Shown here in pieces: positions 32,280 through 39,721 of a stretch of 39,721 nucleotides of DNA (positions are counted from its first letter, which is position 1; the number at the start of each line of letters is the position of its first letter). The notes beneath the pieces were generated by a model. It was not told the DNA's origin, did not search any database, and saw only the letters and a list, made by a program, of their open reading frames with translations. Position numbers and translations under genes: made by a program. The stretch is from Spirulina sp. CS-785/01 (GTDB lineage: Bacteria; Cyanobacteriota; Cyanobacteriia; Cyanobacteriales; Spirulinaceae), in NCBI RefSeq assembly GCF_028330525.1, contig NZ_JAQMSD010000311.1, forward strand, positions 1 through 39,721, in the 5' to 3' direction.

Positions 32280-35246
32280 TCATTGTGTCACCCCTTGAAC
32301 CACGGGACGAACTCCACTTCCTCCAAAGGGTTCACCTGTTCCTAACCAGTTAAAATCACCAATGCGAATTAAAAATGATCCCAGACCAACCACCGGATTA
32401 TATCGTAACTGAACATTGTAGGTGCGGCGACTGTATTCTAGGATATAATTTGTGCTAATTTCTTCATTAGTATCTAAATTAATCGAACTTTGAAACCCAA
32501 ACCGAAACGGCCCATAAATTTGCTGAGTCACCCCAAACGAGAGACGACGACGATCAGCAATCCGGTCAAATAAGAAAGGAGAAAGCTCACCGACAGCAGA
32601 TTGAGAATAACTAATATTAAACCCTGTATAATCCAAAAACGGACGGGAAAAATGGCCAATTTGTCCACTTAACCCAATACTTCCTGTTAAGGCTTCTTGG
32701 GTGTCATTACTACTATAAAGACTTGCTAACCCTGTCACCTTGGTATTGAGTCGTAAATAAGGCACAACAGGCTGATTGGTATAGCGTAACCCTTCCGTCG
32801 GAGTTGGGGGAAGTCCTTCTCCTTCCCAGAGGGTAAAATTACGACTGAGAGAGGCAACCCCTTGATAACGAGTGAGAGTAATGCGGTTGTTTTCTCGTTC
32901 ATCGGCGAGGAGGTCGGAACGGTCTGTATTGGCGGTGACAACCTGAATTCCTCCTTGATATCTTAAGTTAATTCCCGTATCTCCTAAAACAATATTGGGA
33001 GAGGTTAACACTGCCCCAAAACTGGTTTGTACAGTTTGGAATCCTAATGAACCGTTAAACAGGCGATCGCGGAAACTATATTCTGCGGTCAGCGTATGAG
33101 GTCGGTCCAAAGACCCAATAAGATGACGCAACCGGACACTAGACCGGAAATTATCCTCAAAATCCTCTAACCGCATACTGGTCACTTCCGCAGACCCAAT
33201 TAAACGGGTTCGTTCACTAAAAATAACACTGAGTCCCGTCTTCAACCCAAACACACTAGGATCAAAGGCACTTTCATCAAACAAAGCCCGTTGTACATAA
33301 TATTGGGGGGTGACAGTCCAAGCAACATTAGGAGTCTGCAAAATCGTGAACTTCCGTTCAATAAAAAATCCCCCCCGTTCATCATCATCAAAGCCAATAT
33401 TGAATAACCCTGCTTGGTCCGGTCGTCGGTCAATTAAAATCCGATCTTGGAAAATCGGTAAAGATAACCCCTGATCAAAAGTAATCCGAGAATTTGTGGT
33501 GAGAATTTCATCTTGAAACTCATTCAAGCGGTTAAATTCCGCCGTATCGGCCCGTATTTCTAACTCTGGGGGGGAAAAGGGGTCATTGGTGAGGCGGATA
33601 TTTCTGGCCCACCATCCCTCAGAATCGAACTCAATATAATCCGCTTCAAACCGGAATCGTTTGACATCACCACTTGTTCCGGTGGTGGGAACACTGGTCA
33701 ATCCTTCCACCTGGCGAATTGAACCGACGCTAAACTGATACCCTGAGGCCGGACTAATATTTCGGACGGGTTGTTGTTGTAAGAGGCGATCGCTTAACGG
33801 ACGACTCGGGGTAATATCCGTCGCCGCAATTCCCGTCTGAGTAAAATCTAAATCTCGTCCCGTCGTTGGTTGATAAATTTCCCCACTGGCCTGACGCACA
33901 ATCCCTTCATCTTGCACCAATTGATATTCAAACTCCTCCCCCCGTATCGTTTGCTGCCCTCGTCGCAACGCCACATTTCCCACGGCCCACAAAAAACGAT
34001 TGGGTAAATTAATTTGAACGCGATCGGCAGTTAAAACCCCTCTGGCAAACCGCACCACCACATCCCCCTGTGCAGTGACAACCCGTTGTTGTTGATTATA
34101 CTCTTGTCGGTCTGCCTTAATCTCAATAATGCCAGACGGATCAGGAGTAGAAGGAGAAGGAGGTGCAAGGGATTCGGGAATCTCCTCCTCCTCTAAAATA
34201 TCTTCTTCATCCTCTAGACTATCTTCCGCATCCTCTAAAATATCTTCTTCATCCTCTAGACTATCTTCCGCATCCTCTAAAATATCTTCTTCATCCTCTA
34301 GCGTCCCCTCTCTGTTCTCTAGCGCATTGTCCTCTAGACTATCCTCATCATCCTCTAGACTATCTTCTCTATTCTCTAGCGTATTGTCTTCTAGAGCATC
34401 CTCATCCTCTGGCCGTTGTTCTAAATTAAACTCACGACTATCACCATCCCGTTCTTGAGTAATAATACGGTGAATCGGCCCCCCATGAATCGACCACACT
34501 GACTCAGACGACTCATCCTGAAACCAATTCACTTGAACCTTTTCATCAGTAGAAGAAGTCGCCTTTTGGTTAGCTAACGCATCAATAGGGGGATGATCCC
34601 CAAATTCTACTTTAGGGGATGATGGCGTGGGGGGAGCAGACAGAGACCGAGAACTCGAAGACGGAGACACTGAGGAGGGATAACCCACCGACATCGGTTC
34701 ACCCAACGAAGAAGACTCCGCAACAGGTGCATCACTACTTTCAGGGGAAAAATTTTCTGGCGCAGGGGTGACACCCTCCCCAACAAGGTTGGGAGGCATT
34801 TCTGAGACTTCTGCGGGCTGACTGATAGAAAGCGTCGGTTGAGGCGGTGGTGAATGAGGAATATCAGGTGTCACCATAGAGTTGGCAGTGATTTCATTAT
34901 GCGTATCTAAGGGTTCAGGAGTGGTTTCCCAGACGGAATGTTCCCGATTCTCCCCAAGACGTAATCGGTGTTGGGGGTTAGATATAATTACCTGAGTCTC
35001 CTGATTAAACGATTCTAAAGCCATCAGACAGGATGGATTAAACGTTAAACCTTCAGTCGCGCAAGAGGTTGAAGAAAGGGGCAAAGATTGAACCAGACTT
35101 CCGTATGAGTTATTCTTCCCAGGGAGAGTAAGCACCAACTCCTCAAAACTATCGCTGCTAGACCATAAGTTCGTTGACGTGACATCCAAAATAAGCGGTG
35201 CTTGCAGCCACACAGGTTCAAGAGGAGGAAGAACAAATGGAAACAT
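32280..35246 (-). CDS. DUF3769 family, LptD-like outer membrane assembly protein
   Basis: At 988 residues this fits the cyanobacterial DUF3769 family, the presumed LptD equivalent that inserts lipopolysaccharide in the outer membrane. Residues about 1-265 are Ser/Pro-rich and disordered. Residues about 270-352 are a very acidic tract of 7- and 14-residue repeats (LEDEEDILEDAEDS). Residues about 367-445 form an OstA/LptA-like domain (IIEIKADRQEYNQQQRVV, then TAQGDVVVRFARGVLTADRV). The C-terminal half is beta-rich and fits a barrel. I see no clear signal peptide at the N-terminus (MFPFVLPPLEPVWLQAP), which is odd for an exported protein. A terminator of psbI lies upstream. Confidence 0.87.
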   Translation of the reverse strand: MFPFVLPPLEPVWLQAPLILDVTSTNLWSSSDSFEELVLTLPGKNNSYGSLVQSLPLSSTSCATEGLTFNPSCLMALESFNQETQVIISNPQHRLRLGENREHSVWETTPEPLDTHNEITANSMVTPDIPHSPPPQPTLSISQPAEVSEMPPNLVGEGVTPAPENFSPESSDAPVAESSSLGEPMSVGYPSSVSPSSSSRSLSAPPTPSSPKVEFGDHPPIDALANQKATSSTDEKVQVNWFQDESSESVWSIHGGPIHRIITQERDGDSREFNLEQRPEDEDALEDNTLENREDSLEDDEDSLEDNALENREGTLEDEEDILEDAEDSLEDEEDILEDAEDSLEDEEDILEEEEIPESLAPPSPSTPDPSGIIEIKADRQEYNQQQRVVTAQGDVVVRFARGVLTADRVQINLPNRFLWAVGNVALRRGQQTIRGEEFEYQLVQDEGIVRQASGEIYQPTTGRDLDFTQTGIAATDITPSRPLSDRLLQQQPVRNISPASGYQFSVGSIRQVEGLTSVPTTGTSGDVKRFRFEADYIEFDSEGWWARNIRLTNDPFSPPELEIRADTAEFNRLNEFQDEILTTNSRITFDQGLSLPIFQDRILIDRRPDQAGLFNIGFDDDERGGFFIERKFTILQTPNVAWTVTPQYYVQRALFDESAFDPSVFGLKTGLSVIFSERTRLIGSAEVTSMRLEDFEDNFRSSVRLRHLIGSLDRPHTLTAEYSFRDRLFNGSLGFQTVQTSFGAVLTSPNIVLGDTGINLRYQGGIQVVTANTDRSDLLADERENNRITLTRYQGVASLSRNFTLWEGEGLPPTPTEGLRYTNQPVVPYLRLNTKVTGLASLYSSNDTQEALTGSIGLSGQIGHFSRPFLDYTGFNISYSQSAVGELSPFLFDRIADRRRLSFGVTQQIYGPFRFGFQSSINLDTNEEISTNYILEYSRRTYNVQLRYNPVVGLGSFLIRIGDFNWLGTGEPFGGSGVRPVVQGVTQ
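34190..34430 (-). repeat. Acidic 21/42-bp repeat array inside the DUF3769 gene
   Basis: The tract is made of 21-base units, each ending in TCCTCTAGA or TCCTCTAAA on the plus strand, paired into 42-base units (14 residues, LEDEEDILEDAEDS). Three full 42-base units at the distal end are almost identical, which points to recent expansion. The encoded tract is nearly all Glu, Asp and Leu. Confidence 0.9.
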
Positions 35247-35377
35247 TTTGACTCAATTGGGAGGGTTGCTAGTCTATTAGCCTAGCCGATCTTGACTACA
35301 ATATCCTCAAATCGGACTTGAACCCGGAAATGATCGCCCCAACCCCCCGTTAAGGATTGGCCAGAGCGCAGCAAAAA

Positions 35378-35396
35378 GGGGGTTAACACAACCCCC
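35378..35396 (-). terminator. Intrinsic terminator of psbI
   Basis: On the minus strand GGGGGTT-GTGTT-AACCCCC is followed by TTTTT. The hairpin starts 67 bases after the psbI stop. It insulates psbI from the DUF3769 gene on the same strand. Confidence 0.85.
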
Positions 35397-35462
35397 AGCA
35401 TTCGCGTTTGTCGATTATTACCAGTCGGTTATTACCAAACGTTTTGGCTAATCGTTCTAGTA

Positions 35463-35579
35463 TTATTCCAGATCACTACGGCTAGGATTCCGGGCTGGGT
35501 CATTGGATAATAAGCCAAAGACAAACAGACCGACAAAAAAGGCAACCACTAAATAAACAATAATTTTAAGCGTGAGCAT
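35463..35579 (-). CDS. psbI: Photosystem II reaction center protein I
   Basis: A 38-residue single-membrane-helix protein, [20 protein letters not shown] at the start and a hydrophilic [14 protein letters not shown] tail. This is PsbI, the small subunit next to D1 and CP43 in photosystem II, important for assembly and stability of the D1 module. The sequence matches the canonical pattern, with FLSNDP-x-RNP-x-R-x-DLE nearly complete. A CAGGAGTCGGAG ribosome site precedes the ATG. It stands alone between a terminator and unrelated genes. Confidence 0.97.
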   Translation of the reverse strand: MLTLKIIVYLVVAFFVGLFVFGLLSNDPARNPSRSDLE

Positions 35580-35984
35580 CTCCGACTCCTGAGTTAAGTG
35601 TTTTATCGTTAATGATCTATTCTACCAAGTCCCGCGTGTCCCACGTGGGATTCCCACTCTCACGGGTGAAATTTTCTGCTTCTACGAGTGCCAACTAGAC
35701 TCGCCTTGAGGCGAATCCCCGTCGCATCCTCTCCCCAGACATTTTCTTGTATGTCCACGATGTGTCCCACCGCAGACAGTTATCGTTCACAGTATATATT
35801 ATTCTTGTCAATCTGTTAACCAAAAGTGTCGCAATTCATCCCGTCGCTGAAAGCGAGGGTCTTCTGGCAATAAAGAAAGAATCCACTTCCTTCTAGGGCG
35901 TGGACTGTCAACAAAACTGAAACTCCGTAAAGGTGAGGATGCTTTTGGTTTAACATCGCTGATAGAGTTTCACCCATTCAACTT
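35580..35984. mobile_element. Intergenic region with possible decayed IS200/IS605 (TnpB) relic
   Basis: A 405-base gap without an intact gene. On the minus strand, a frame at 35694-35617 ends NFTRESGNPTW and then DTRDLVE-stop, and another frame just upstream reads NVWGEDATGI; together they resemble a frameshifted C-terminal tail of a TnpB protein. TCCCACGTGGGA (35639-35650) is a palindrome. At 35833-35859 AATTCATCCC followed by a GTCGC-TGAAA-GCGA hairpin resembles a cyanobacterial IS200/IS605 end. The orientation of the two signals does not agree well, so this is only a candidate relic. Promoters for psbI (minus) and the SIMPL gene (plus) must also lie here. Confidence 0.35.
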
Positions 35985-36722
35985 ATGAGTAATCCCATTA
36001 CAGTTAAACCAAGGCTATTCGCATTAACCTTACTGGTAGTGTTAACCGTTCCGGCCATTGATTGGCTCTTGCCCTCCCCTATCGCTGCCCAAGAGCAACT
36101 ATTACGGACATTAACCGTTACGGGAGAAGGAGAGGAAAAAATCCCCACCACCCTCGCGTCAGTGCGTTTAGGCGTGGAAGTCGAAGGAGACGATGCGCAA
36201 ACGGTACAAGAAGAAGTCGCGCAACGGTCTTCAAATGTGGTGGAATTGCTCAGAAATCGCCAAGTTGAACAACTGCAAACCACAGGCATCCAACTGCGTC
36301 CCAACTACCGTTACAATGACGGAGAACGGCAATTACAGGGCTATATTGGCACAAATACCGTAAGTTGCCGCCTACCGACCGAACAAGCCGGACAAGTCAT
36401 GGATGCCGCCGTAGAAGCCGGAGCAACCCGCATTGATGGCATTTCCTTCACAGCGACTGATGCGGCCATTGCCAACGCCCAAGAAGAAGCCCTCCGAAAC
36501 GCCACCCAAGCGGCCAGAGAACAGGCTAAGGTGGTCTTAGAGAGCTTAAATTTAAGTTCCCAAGAAATTATCACTATCAGCATTAACAACGCCACCGCCC
36601 CCCGTCCTCTCCCACAACGCATGGCTCAACCTGCCCTAGAAAGCCAAGATGCCAGTGAAACTCCCGTTGTTGGAGGGGAACAAACGGTGCGAGCTTCTGT
36701 CACGTTGCAAATTCGCTACTAG
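35985..36722 (+). CDS. SIMPL domain (DUF541) secreted protein
   Basis: A 245-residue exported protein. It has an N-terminal signal peptide (hydrophobic 11-30, ending SPIAAQE). Residues 40 to 245 match SIMPL/DUF541: RTLTVTGEGEEKIPTTLASV, then VEGDDAQTVQEEVAQRSS and a C-terminal ASVTLQIRY. The family is periplasmic; in some bacteria members help envelope integrity or oxidative stress resistance. It is not clearly linked to its neighbours. It ends in a repeat-rich convergent gap (36723-36893). Confidence 0.93.
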   Translation: MSNPITVKPRLFALTLLVVLTVPAIDWLLPSPIAAQEQLLRTLTVTGEGEEKIPTTLASVRLGVEVEGDDAQTVQEEVAQRSSNVVELLRNRQVEQLQTTGIQLRPNYRYNDGERQLQGYIGTNTVSCRLPTEQAGQVMDAAVEAGATRIDGISFTATDAAIANAQEEALRNATQAAREQAKVVLESLNLSSQEIITISINNATAPRPLPQRMAQPALESQDASETPVVGGEQTVRASVTLQIRY

Positions 36723-36746
36723 GCGAGGGAGTGGGGAGATGGAGGA

Positions 36747-36788
36747 GTTGATAGTTGATAGTTGATAGTTGATAGTTGACGGTTGAAC
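36747..36788. repeat. Heptanucleotide repeat GTTGATA x4 plus two variants
   Basis: Four exact GTTGATA units then GTTGACG and GTTGAAC, all in 7-bp register. It is followed by a CACAAAGACACAAAGAACAC run (about 36790-36810), related in reverse complement to the run at about 4176-4206. Confidence 0.92.
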
Positions 36789-36840
36789 CACAAAGACACA
36801 AAGAACACAAAGCAGCAAGTCAGATAGCAACAAAGAACTA

Positions 36841-36903
36841 ATTGTTAATTGTTAATTGTTAATTGTTAATTGTTAATTGTTAATTGTTAATTGTTAATTG
36901 TTA
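36841..36903. repeat. Heptanucleotide repeat ATTGTTA x9, running into a gene
   Basis: Nine exact ATTGTTA units from 36841 to 36903. The last two units supply the stop codon (36894-36896) and last residues (NN) of the lipoprotein gene on the minus strand, so the repeat has reached into coding sequence and sets its 3' end. Confidence 0.95.
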
Positions 36904-37307
36904 ATTGTGATCTCCTCCAGTTCCCCATTGACATCCAGTGTATAAGTCCCACTGGCCAACCCCCCCTCTAAAGCAATCTCCTTCTCAAACTCCGTAATCA
37001 CAGAAGCACAGGCAATATCCTTCGGTAACTCCCGATAAAGCTGAATATTAATGACTTGATTTTCTCGACTTTGTTTCACCTGAATGGGAACATCACACCC
37101 ATCTTGGAACTCCCCCTTTACTTGAATTTGAACAGTTTGAGACTCCCCTTTCTCCACCGTCACCTCTTGTACCACCGCAGGAATTTGCCGCATCTCCGGT
37201 GCTGTCGCAGAAGGACTCGCTGTGGGTTCGGAGTCCCCGTCAGACGCGGTACAACTGACCGTTAACAGAAGGGTGAGGTAAAAACAAAGCAGGGGCAAAA
37301 GTCGCAT
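36894..37307 (-). CDS. Small lipoprotein, unknown function
   Basis: A 137-residue lipoprotein with a signal peptide and a lipobox LTVSC (C19). After a Ser/Pro/Thr-rich spacer it is beta-rich, with two Cys (in DGCDVP and IACASV) that may form a disulfide. A mature-region fold of unknown type resembles protease-inhibitor-like small lipoproteins but no identification is made. The C-terminus (EEITINN) is partly encoded by the heptanucleotide repeat. It is monocistronic. Confidence 0.78.
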   Translation of the reverse strand: MRLLPLLCFYLTLLLTVSCTASDGDSEPTASPSATAPEMRQIPAVVQEVTVEKGESQTVQIQVKGEFQDGCDVPIQVKQSRENQVINIQLYRELPKDIACASVITEFEKEIALEGGLASGTYTLDVNGELEEITINN

Positions 37308-37448
37308 TTGCGTTTAGAGCAGTAATCGGTAATCGGTAATTGATGATCAGATGGTTCAGACAAACTTATGCTTCTAGCAGGCTACTCTATCCGACAATAG
37401 AACCTTTGATCAAGTTCACACTTTCTCAGAGGAGTTTGGGATATAACC

Positions 37449-37904
37449 TTAACTCAACAGTCGATTTCCCACCCAAACAACGCCCCCCAGCGTCAACAAC
37501 AGTAAGATAGTCACTAGGAGGAATAAACCCGCTAATAATAGCCAAACGAAGCCCTGATCTGCTTGGGATTGGCTTTGGGGGGAGGCCAGATGGCTTTCAA
37601 GGAGGATTAAATTGCGCTGGTTGGCTTTCCAAGCAAAATCGAAAATATCCCCCAAAACGGGAATTGTCCCCACTAGGGTATCCGCCACAATATTCAGCAA
37701 CATTCGGACTAGAGTGGCTTTGGGGACTCCCATTTTTGCGGCTTCTAGGAGAATATAGCCCGAAAACCCTGCACTCACATAATCGCCGGCTGCGGGAATA
37801 AATCCCAAGATAGGATCAAGGCCGACTCGGTAAGAGGTCCCTGGGATAGGAATAGCATTATCGAGTAAGTGACTCAGAGACTGGAGACGTTTCAGGTTAG
37901 GCAT
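37449..37904 (-). CDS. DUF4112 family membrane protein
   Basis: A 151-residue protein with the DUF4112 pattern: LDNAIPIPGTSYRVGLDPI, then a short hydrophobic segment with PAAGDYVSAG, and a second motif IPVLGDIFDFAWKANQRNL (about 98-116). A clear C-terminal membrane helix (about 124-150) is present. The function of the family is unknown. The frame extends to a TTG at 37934, but the ATG at 37904 (MPNLKRLQ) is a better start. Confidence 0.88.
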   Translation of the reverse strand: MPNLKRLQSLSHLLDNAIPIPGTSYRVGLDPILGFIPAAGDYVSAGFSGYILLEAAKMGVPKATLVRMLLNIVADTLVGTIPVLGDIFDFAWKANQRNLILLESHLASPQSQSQADQGFVWLLLAGLFLLVTILLLLTLGGVVWVGNRLLS

Positions 37905-37962
37905 GGAAGATAATCTAGTGTCATTTATTTTCAATCACAAAATACAATTAATCTAGTGGCCA

Positions 37963-38012
37963 CTCCATCTCCCCCATCTCCCCTATCTCCCCCATCTCCC
38001 CCATCTCCCATG
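37963..38012. repeat. CTCCCCCAT-type low-complexity tandem run
   Basis: Imperfect 7-9-base units (ATCTCCCCC, ATCTCCCCT) fill the gap downstream of the YihY gene. Its reverse complement resembles the GGGGAGAT run at 39632-39721. Confidence 0.8.
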
Positions 38013-38014
38013 GG

Positions 38015-39061
38015 TCATTTTTCTAGAGGAGAGGGACTATCTTGGGGGGATTGATTGGGGGGAGGTTGCGATCGCTGTTTTCGTCGGATTTTCGCATGAT
38101 GACGCATGGCCTCCCCCACGGTGACATTTAATTGTCCCCCAATGAGCATCACTAAGGCCGTTAAATAAAACCACAACATGAGAACAATTACCGCCCCAAC
38201 TGCCCCATAAACCTTGTTATACGCGCCAAAATTGTCCACATAGCTCCGAAAGAGGGCAGAAATGCCCAACCACGACAAGGCGGCTAAAATTGCCCCAGGT
38301 AAAATGGGATTGCCTTTATGCCAATAACTGGGGGCAAAGCGATAAATTAAAGCAAAGGCGAGAATGACAATGGTAAACGCCAGCGGCCAGTTTAAGGTTT
38401 GCCACAGTTGGAGGAGTAACACGGCCCCCCGTTCTGACTCTTGGAGGGGGATATACTCGATCATCCGACTGACAAACCGCACTAACGAACCGCTAATTAA
38501 CACCAGAAAAGAGGCAACGACTAAGAGGAAAATACTGCCTAGGGTGAGGAGAATGGAGACTAATTTGGCTTTCCAAAACGGACGACGTTTGCGCCGGGGG
38601 AGTTGGTGGATATGATCAAGGGCATTCATAGTGGCCCCTAGGGCAGAGGAGGAGATCCAAATAGCGGCGATAAAACTGAGAGAAAAGAGACTGGTGCTTT
38701 TGACTTGGGTTAACTCCTCAACAAAATTCGTCAGCAGTTGCCAGGCTAAGTCGGGGGCAATAATGCGAAAATTGGTGGCTAAATCCCGGAGTGTGGATTG
38801 GACGGACTCATCTTCGAGAGCTTGTACCCCCATAAACTGAATCAGGAGATTACGCACCAAGTTGGCAAAATTCTCCTCAAACAGGGAAATGGCGGTAATG
38901 AGGGTTAAGAGGGCCGGGAAAAAGGCCAACATGGCATTATAGGCAATTTCTGCCGCCAACCCTGCAAAGCGGTGGCGGAAGATACTGGCAATGGTAGTCC
39001 CAATCGTCTGCCGATTGAGATAAAAGAAGAATAAAATAAATCGCCGTAGCCTAGCTCCCAT
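38015..39061 (-). CDS. YihY/BrkB family inner membrane protein
   Basis: A 348-residue protein of the YihY/virulence factor BrkB family with about six membrane helices. Family marks: GLAAEIAYNAMLAFFPALLTL (about 30-50), IWISSSALGATMNALDHIH and the final SYVDNFGAYNKVYGAVGAVIVLMLWFYLTA part (about 268-296). The charged C-terminus (KIRRKQRSQPPPNQS) faces the cytoplasm. Function is unresolved; it was once miscalled RNase BN. It is divergent from the coiled-coil gene that starts at 39182. The ATG at 39061 is preceded by AGGGGATA. Confidence 0.95.
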   Translation of the reverse strand: MGARLRRFILFFFYLNRQTIGTTIASIFRHRFAGLAAEIAYNAMLAFFPALLTLITAISLFEENFANLVRNLLIQFMGVQALEDESVQSTLRDLATNFRIIAPDLAWQLLTNFVEELTQVKSTSLFSLSFIAAIWISSSALGATMNALDHIHQLPRRKRRPFWKAKLVSILLTLGSIFLLVVASFLVLISGSLVRFVSRMIEYIPLQESERGAVLLLQLWQTLNWPLAFTIVILAFALIYRFAPSYWHKGNPILPGAILAALSWLGISALFRSYVDNFGAYNKVYGAVGAVIVLMLWFYLTALVMLIGGQLNVTVGEAMRHHAKIRRKQRSQPPPNQSPQDSPSPLEK

Positions 39062-39181
39062 TCGTGATTATCCCCTGGCACATTTTCATTGTACTGGCTT
39101 GCTGAATTTCGGAGAAATGAAGGGGGTTGTCGTATAAAGTAGAGGGTGAGGGCGACACCCATGAAGGAGAGACGGGACAAT

Positions 39182-39631
39182 ATGAGCGAGGAATTGATGC
39201 AGTGGTTGGCAGAAATTCGGACATTACGCCAACAACTGGCCCAGGTAGAGCGCGATCGCAATGCTGCACAAGAGAGTGCGACCCATTGGCGTAAACTGTA
39301 TAATATTGAGGCTCGTCAACGCCGCACCGAGGCGCAGTTGGCGGCGGATGATTTACAGCAGGTGACGGAACAGTTACACCAACTCCAAGGTACGCTCACC
39401 CCGGAAAATGTCAATCAAAATGGGATTGAGGCGGCTATTGAGGCGGAGTTAGTCTCGTTACAGACCCAAGAGGATTATAAACGAAAGTTAATTGAAGTGA
39501 TTCAAGAGCGCGATCGCGCCTTAGAAGCCCTCAAACAAGAACAAGAAAACCACATCGAAACCCGTCGCAACCTCACCGCCGTCATTGGAGATACCATCGA
39601 TCAACTCAACCGTCTCCGTCAAGGGAAATAG
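39182..39631 (+). CDS. Coiled-coil protein, unknown function
   Basis: A 149-residue protein that is almost entirely coiled coil, beginning MSEELMQWLAEIRTLRQQL and ending DTIDQLNRLRQGK. No domain or membrane segment is seen. The frame opens at 39146, but the ATG at 39182 follows a GGAGAG ribosome site and gives the natural start. It is divergent from the YihY gene with a 120-base gap. It could be a cell-shape or scaffold factor, but this is not shown. Confidence 0.8.
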   Translation: MSEELMQWLAEIRTLRQQLAQVERDRNAAQESATHWRKLYNIEARQRRTEAQLAADDLQQVTEQLHQLQGTLTPENVNQNGIEAAIEAELVSLQTQEDYKRKLIEVIQERDRALEALKQEQENHIETRRNLTAVIGDTIDQLNRLRQGK

Positions 39632-39721
39632 TTGATAGGGGAGTCGGGAGATAGGGGAGATGGGGAGGATAGGGAAGATGGAGGAGATAGGGAAGATAGG
39701 GGAGATGGGGAGGATAGGGAA
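39632..39721. repeat. GGGGAGAT-type low-complexity tandem run at the window end
   Basis: Irregular 7-9-base units made of GATAGGGGA, GATGGGGA and GGGAAGAT variants fill the last 90 bases. The run begins at the stop of the coiled-coil gene and reaches the end of the window. No gene is seen. Confidence 0.88.

Noticed and set aside
34129-34458. Ser-rich open frame on the plus strand
   Set aside because: It is the antisense reading of the acidic repeat in the DUF3769 gene.
1740-39520. GCGATCGC palindromes as operators
   Set aside because: They are HIP1 sites, spread through genes on both strands at high density; used here only as evidence for a cyanobacterium.

Overview
The window is a piece of a cyanobacterial chromosome, most likely from a filamentous or repeat-rich lineage. 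Evidence: the octamer GCGATCGC (HIP1) occurs more than two dozen times on sight in 39.7 kb, against less than one expected by chance; there is a photosystem II psbI gene and a BciB-type divinyl-chlorophyllide reductase; several genes belong to families I know mainly from cyanobacteria (DUF3769, MEKHLA, DUF2997, kinase-WD40 fusions); and intergenic DNA carries many heptanucleotide tandem repeats and small perfect palindromes. No genus is claimed. Identifications rest on reading motifs by eye, with no database search.

Layout. 1-400: a 14-bp tandem array running into the 3' end of a minus-strand tRNA-Arg(CCG) with a recognisable promoter. 391-3279 (minus): MEKHLA protein, Rieske oxygenase and bciB. 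3557-4245: a small protein resembling CTP-dependent riboflavin kinase, then a cluster of palindromes. 4246-8801 (minus): murD, a 439-aa unknown, an M48 metalloprotease and a fasciclin protein. 9024-11877 (minus): a DUF2997 protein, a membrane-anchored HTH/coiled-coil/GrpE-like protein and a non-canonical Hsp70. 12056-15449 (plus): a secreted CAP-PPC protein and a Ser/Thr kinase with a seven-bladed WD40 C-terminus. 15478-19326 (minus): an unknown, a REC-GAF response regulator and a GT39-type membrane glycosyltransferase. 19426-20652: a toxin-antitoxin island. 20767-25034 (plus): UvrD-like helicase, long-form sugar-1-phosphate nucleotidylyltransferase and GT2 glycosyltransferase, tightly spaced. 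25162-25598: a small gene with an in-frame stop, overlapping another small gene. 25618-28058 (minus): lepA overlapping a PD-(D/E)XK protein. 28236-32137 (plus): RHH-like protein, PAS-GAF histidine kinase behind a possible attenuator, and two alpha/beta hydrolases. 32280-35579 (minus): a 988-aa LptD-like DUF3769 protein with a long acidic repeat, and psbI. 35985-39631: SIMPL protein, lipoprotein, DUF4112, YihY and a coiled-coil protein.

Most genes are ordinary housekeeping or envelope functions. The best candidate for an under-described system is the DUF2997 / membrane GrpE-like / Hsp70 cluster, which looks like a dedicated chaperone with its exchange factor tethered to a membrane. Secondary points of interest are the tRNA-linked 14-bp array, heptanucleotide repeats inside or at the ends of coding regions, the acidic repeat in the LptD-like protein, an alpha/beta hydrolase lacking its nucleophile serine, and a terminator-like hairpin between a promoter and a sensor kinase gene.
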